This document shows, piece by piece, positions 62,355 through 64,000 of a stretch of DNA of 64,000 nucleotides. Source of the DNA: Bin25 sp026709415. GTDB taxonomy: Bacteria; Bacteroidota; Bacteroidia; Flavobacteriales; Flavobacteriaceae. Below the pieces are notes generated by a model. The model did no database searches and was not told the DNA's origin. It was given only the letters and a program-made list of their open reading frames with translations. Each line of letters begins with the position of its first letter. The stretch's first letter is position 1. A program made the translations under genes and the position numbers. Location of the stretch: NCBI GenBank assembly GCA_965200045.1, contig OZ241330.1, positions 1,364,001 through 1,428,000 of the forward strand. The letters are read 5' to 3'.

Positions 62355-64000
62355 TTAATCTTTCTCATGTCCCAAAGAAATCAAGTTAGCAAAAAGACGA
62401 TAGGCTCCTGCGACTCCATGGGGAAGTAATCGAAAAAAACTAATCCCTGTATATATTATTTTCCCTTGGTAGTAATCAGCAATCAATAAACTTCCCTTTA
62501 CAGGCTGTTCTTCAGGATCATTCATGCTCAAAATGGGTTGAAAACTTTCATCCCAATTGGAGGCAAAGTACAATCCTCTTTCTTGAATCCAATGGTCAAA
62601 ATCAGATTTGGTAATCTTGTTAGGATGGTGTAATACAGAATGAGTATCATCAATAAATTCAACGGGGGAGTTTTCGTCAGTGACTCGTAATCTTGATAAT
62701 TGCAATCGCATGGGGGTTATCTGTGAAGCTTGAAGGTTTCTTGAAGTGTTATATTGAATAATGAGGGTCCCTCCATTTTTGGCATACTCCCAAAGCATTT
62801 TACTTTTTTGAGCCATAGACTCTTCAACGTTGAAGGCTCTAATACCAACCACTATCGTTTTATATTTTTCAATATCGCTTAATTCGATTTGATCAATATC
62901 GTATTGATCTACTTGAATACCTACACTTCGAAGTGATGCAGGAATTTCGTCACCGGCCCCATTGATGTACCCAATGGTTTTGACGGTAGTTTTAAAATCA
63001 AGATGAGTCGCCTTGGAAAGACTCGGATCGACTTGATAATGACGAGCGATGTGGGGGTAATCAATAACGGTCATTTGGTGATTGAGTATTTCTCCCTGAC
63101 TGGTTTCGATGACGGCTTGGAAATAATCACTTTTAAACTCTTTAGGGGGCTTGACTGTAAACGAAAAAAGTTTTGGCTGGCTAGGTTGATCGATGGAAAC
63201 CAGATGATGATTTGGAGTTATTTCCCAACCATTAGGAGAGTCAATGGACAGATTTCCTTGAAAATTTGGCCCATGGGATGTCACTTGAATATTAATTTGA
63301 TGGGATTGGTTATTACTGAATAGATAAGAAGATTGATCAAATCCAAAAGTGGCTTGTGGAACAACTTGAAAGCGTTCAACAACTTCTCCTTTAACAGGAT
63401 CGTTGGTTCGGTATTTCAATGATTCTTCAAATTCAATCATTACACCATCAATTTCAAAAGAAAAAACCGCTTTTATTTTTTCAGGTGTATCGGGCAGATG
63501 TTGAATCGATTGATCTTTTACGGTATAGTTGGCCTCATCTTTTTTTTCTAATAACCAAAAAGGAGTTGTCAGAAAATCATCAAGTGTTAAATCGTGTCGA
63601 CTTGAATAAGAATCATATTTCTCTATGGCTTGCTTGATTACGAGCTTGGTTTGACCAATATCAATAGAATTCAGTTTAATGGATAAAGGACCTAAATTGA
63701 CCACATTCAACGCAACTTGCAATAGCTCATGAGGAATTCCAAATGGTTTTGACGTATTGTATTGTAATTCCAGGCCAATAGCGGCTTTAATAATTTCTTT
63801 GAGTTTATTAGATTGTTCTAATAGCAACTCTTGATCGTTTAATTGAAGAACCAAACGATACACTTTCAAGAGATCGGGGACACTTTTATAGGGCGCTTTA
63901 AAATCGTATTGATCGAGGATATCTTCCATCAATTGAGCGATGGAAGCTCCGCCATCGATTCGATTCCATGAAGTATCAATGCCATCAAACACATCATTGG
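62355..64000 (-). CDS. C-terminal part of a PIG-L-type deacetylase-associated protein (partial)
   Basis: The frame is open through the right edge; 547 residues of the C-terminal portion are visible. The start of the visible part (NDVFDGIDTSWNRI) and the order with a sodium:solute symporter fit the long Bacteroidota PIG-L (LmbE-like) proteins, whose N-terminal deacetylase domain would lie outside the window. The visible part has an NPCBM/NEW2-like beta region, and a last domain (KTIVVGIRAFNVEESMAQKS, YAKNGGTLIIQYNTSRN, IADYYQGKIIYTGISFFRLLP) resembling a glutamine amidotransferase-like fold without catalytic Cys. Substrate unknown. Confidence 0.7.
   Translation of the reverse strand, partial: NDVFDGIDTSWNRIDGGASIAQLMEDILDQYDFKAPYKSVPDLLKVYRLVLQLNDQELLLEQSNKLKEIIKAAIGLELQYNTSKPFGIPHELLQVALNVVNLGPLSIKLNSIDIGQTKLVIKQAIEKYDSYSSRHDLTLDDFLTTPFWLLEKKDEANYTVKDQSIQHLPDTPEKIKAVFSFEIDGVMIEFEESLKYRTNDPVKGEVVERFQVVPQATFGFDQSSYLFSNNQSHQINIQVTSHGPNFQGNLSIDSPNGWEITPNHHLVSIDQPSQPKLFSFTVKPPKEFKSDYFQAVIETSQGEILNHQMTVIDYPHIARHYQVDPSLSKATHLDFKTTVKTIGYINGAGDEIPASLRSVGIQVDQYDIDQIELSDIEKYKTIVVGIRAFNVEESMAQKSKMLWEYAKNGGTLIIQYNTSRNLQASQITPMRLQLSRLRVTDENSPVEFIDDTHSVLHHPNKITKSDFDHWIQERGLYFASNWDESFQPILSMNDPEEQPVKGSLLIADYYQGKIIYTGISFFRLLPHGVAGAYRLFANLISLGHEKD

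Overview
The window looks like chromosome of a Bacteroidota bacterium, most likely a marine Flavobacteriia- or Saprospiria-like lineage. The evidence is AT-rich DNA with almost no Shine-Dalgarno sequences, TAnnTTTG promoter elements with one full TTTG-19 bp-TAnnTTTG example, and families largely confined to this phylum (DUF4252, DUF4199, DUF4290, DUF6580, the START-like protein, a short CarB, menaquinone genes). No 16S gene is present, so the genus cannot be fixed.

Layout. 0-11.7 kb is core: lipoprotein DUF4252, glycosyltransferase/DUF4199, ribosomal proteins L31 type B and L34, MtaB, a lytic transglycosylase, CarB and a DUF6580 transporter. 11.9-16.7 kb holds secreted-type sugar oxidoreductase and isomerase genes plus galE. 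A compact mobile unit carrying a Fic gene is inserted between galE and the isomerase. It has 27-bp terminal inverted repeats, an 8-bp target duplication and a transposase stub. 16.86-18.35 kb is a decayed IS5-type element with intact ends. 18.8-26.9 kb has an S10 peptidase, an OmpA/thrombospondin-repeat protein, an M23 peptidase, a ZapB-like/ZapA pair, a 6S-like RNA, RNase Y and a glycerol channel. 27.2-33.2 kb is a minus-strand catabolic block: an internally deleted GlpD, GlpK, a GMC oxidoreductase with its subunit 3, and glycosylasparaginase. 33.5-42.5 kb is core again: CutC, tRNA-Met, START-like, class IV aminotransferase, YqgE, HU, Fmt, DUF493, DUF4290, MurA, DUF2911. 42.7-48.2 kb is the branched-chain amino acid operon ilvD-ilvB-ilvN-ilvC.

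48.3-54.2 kb is an accessory island. A giant BspA-like surface lipoprotein gene has its signal peptide separated from the body by a frame break in a C8 tract, with a G9 tract next to the promoter. It contains internal InlB-like, (PEPEPD)n and DUF285 repeats. Two dead transposase genes follow. 54.2-64 kb has a GH29 alpha-L-fucosidase, a cation/proton antiporter, menB and menD, a sodium:solute symporter and a truncated PIG-L-type protein.

The two most notable loci are the Fic-carrying inverted-repeat unit (14.54-15.83 kb) and the apparently phase-variable surface lipoprotein (48.37-52.5 kb). Enzymes with altered key residues are GlpD (FAD glycines and two segments lost), the class IV aminotransferase (catalytic Lys apparently Thr) and MurA (active-site Cys replaced by Asp).
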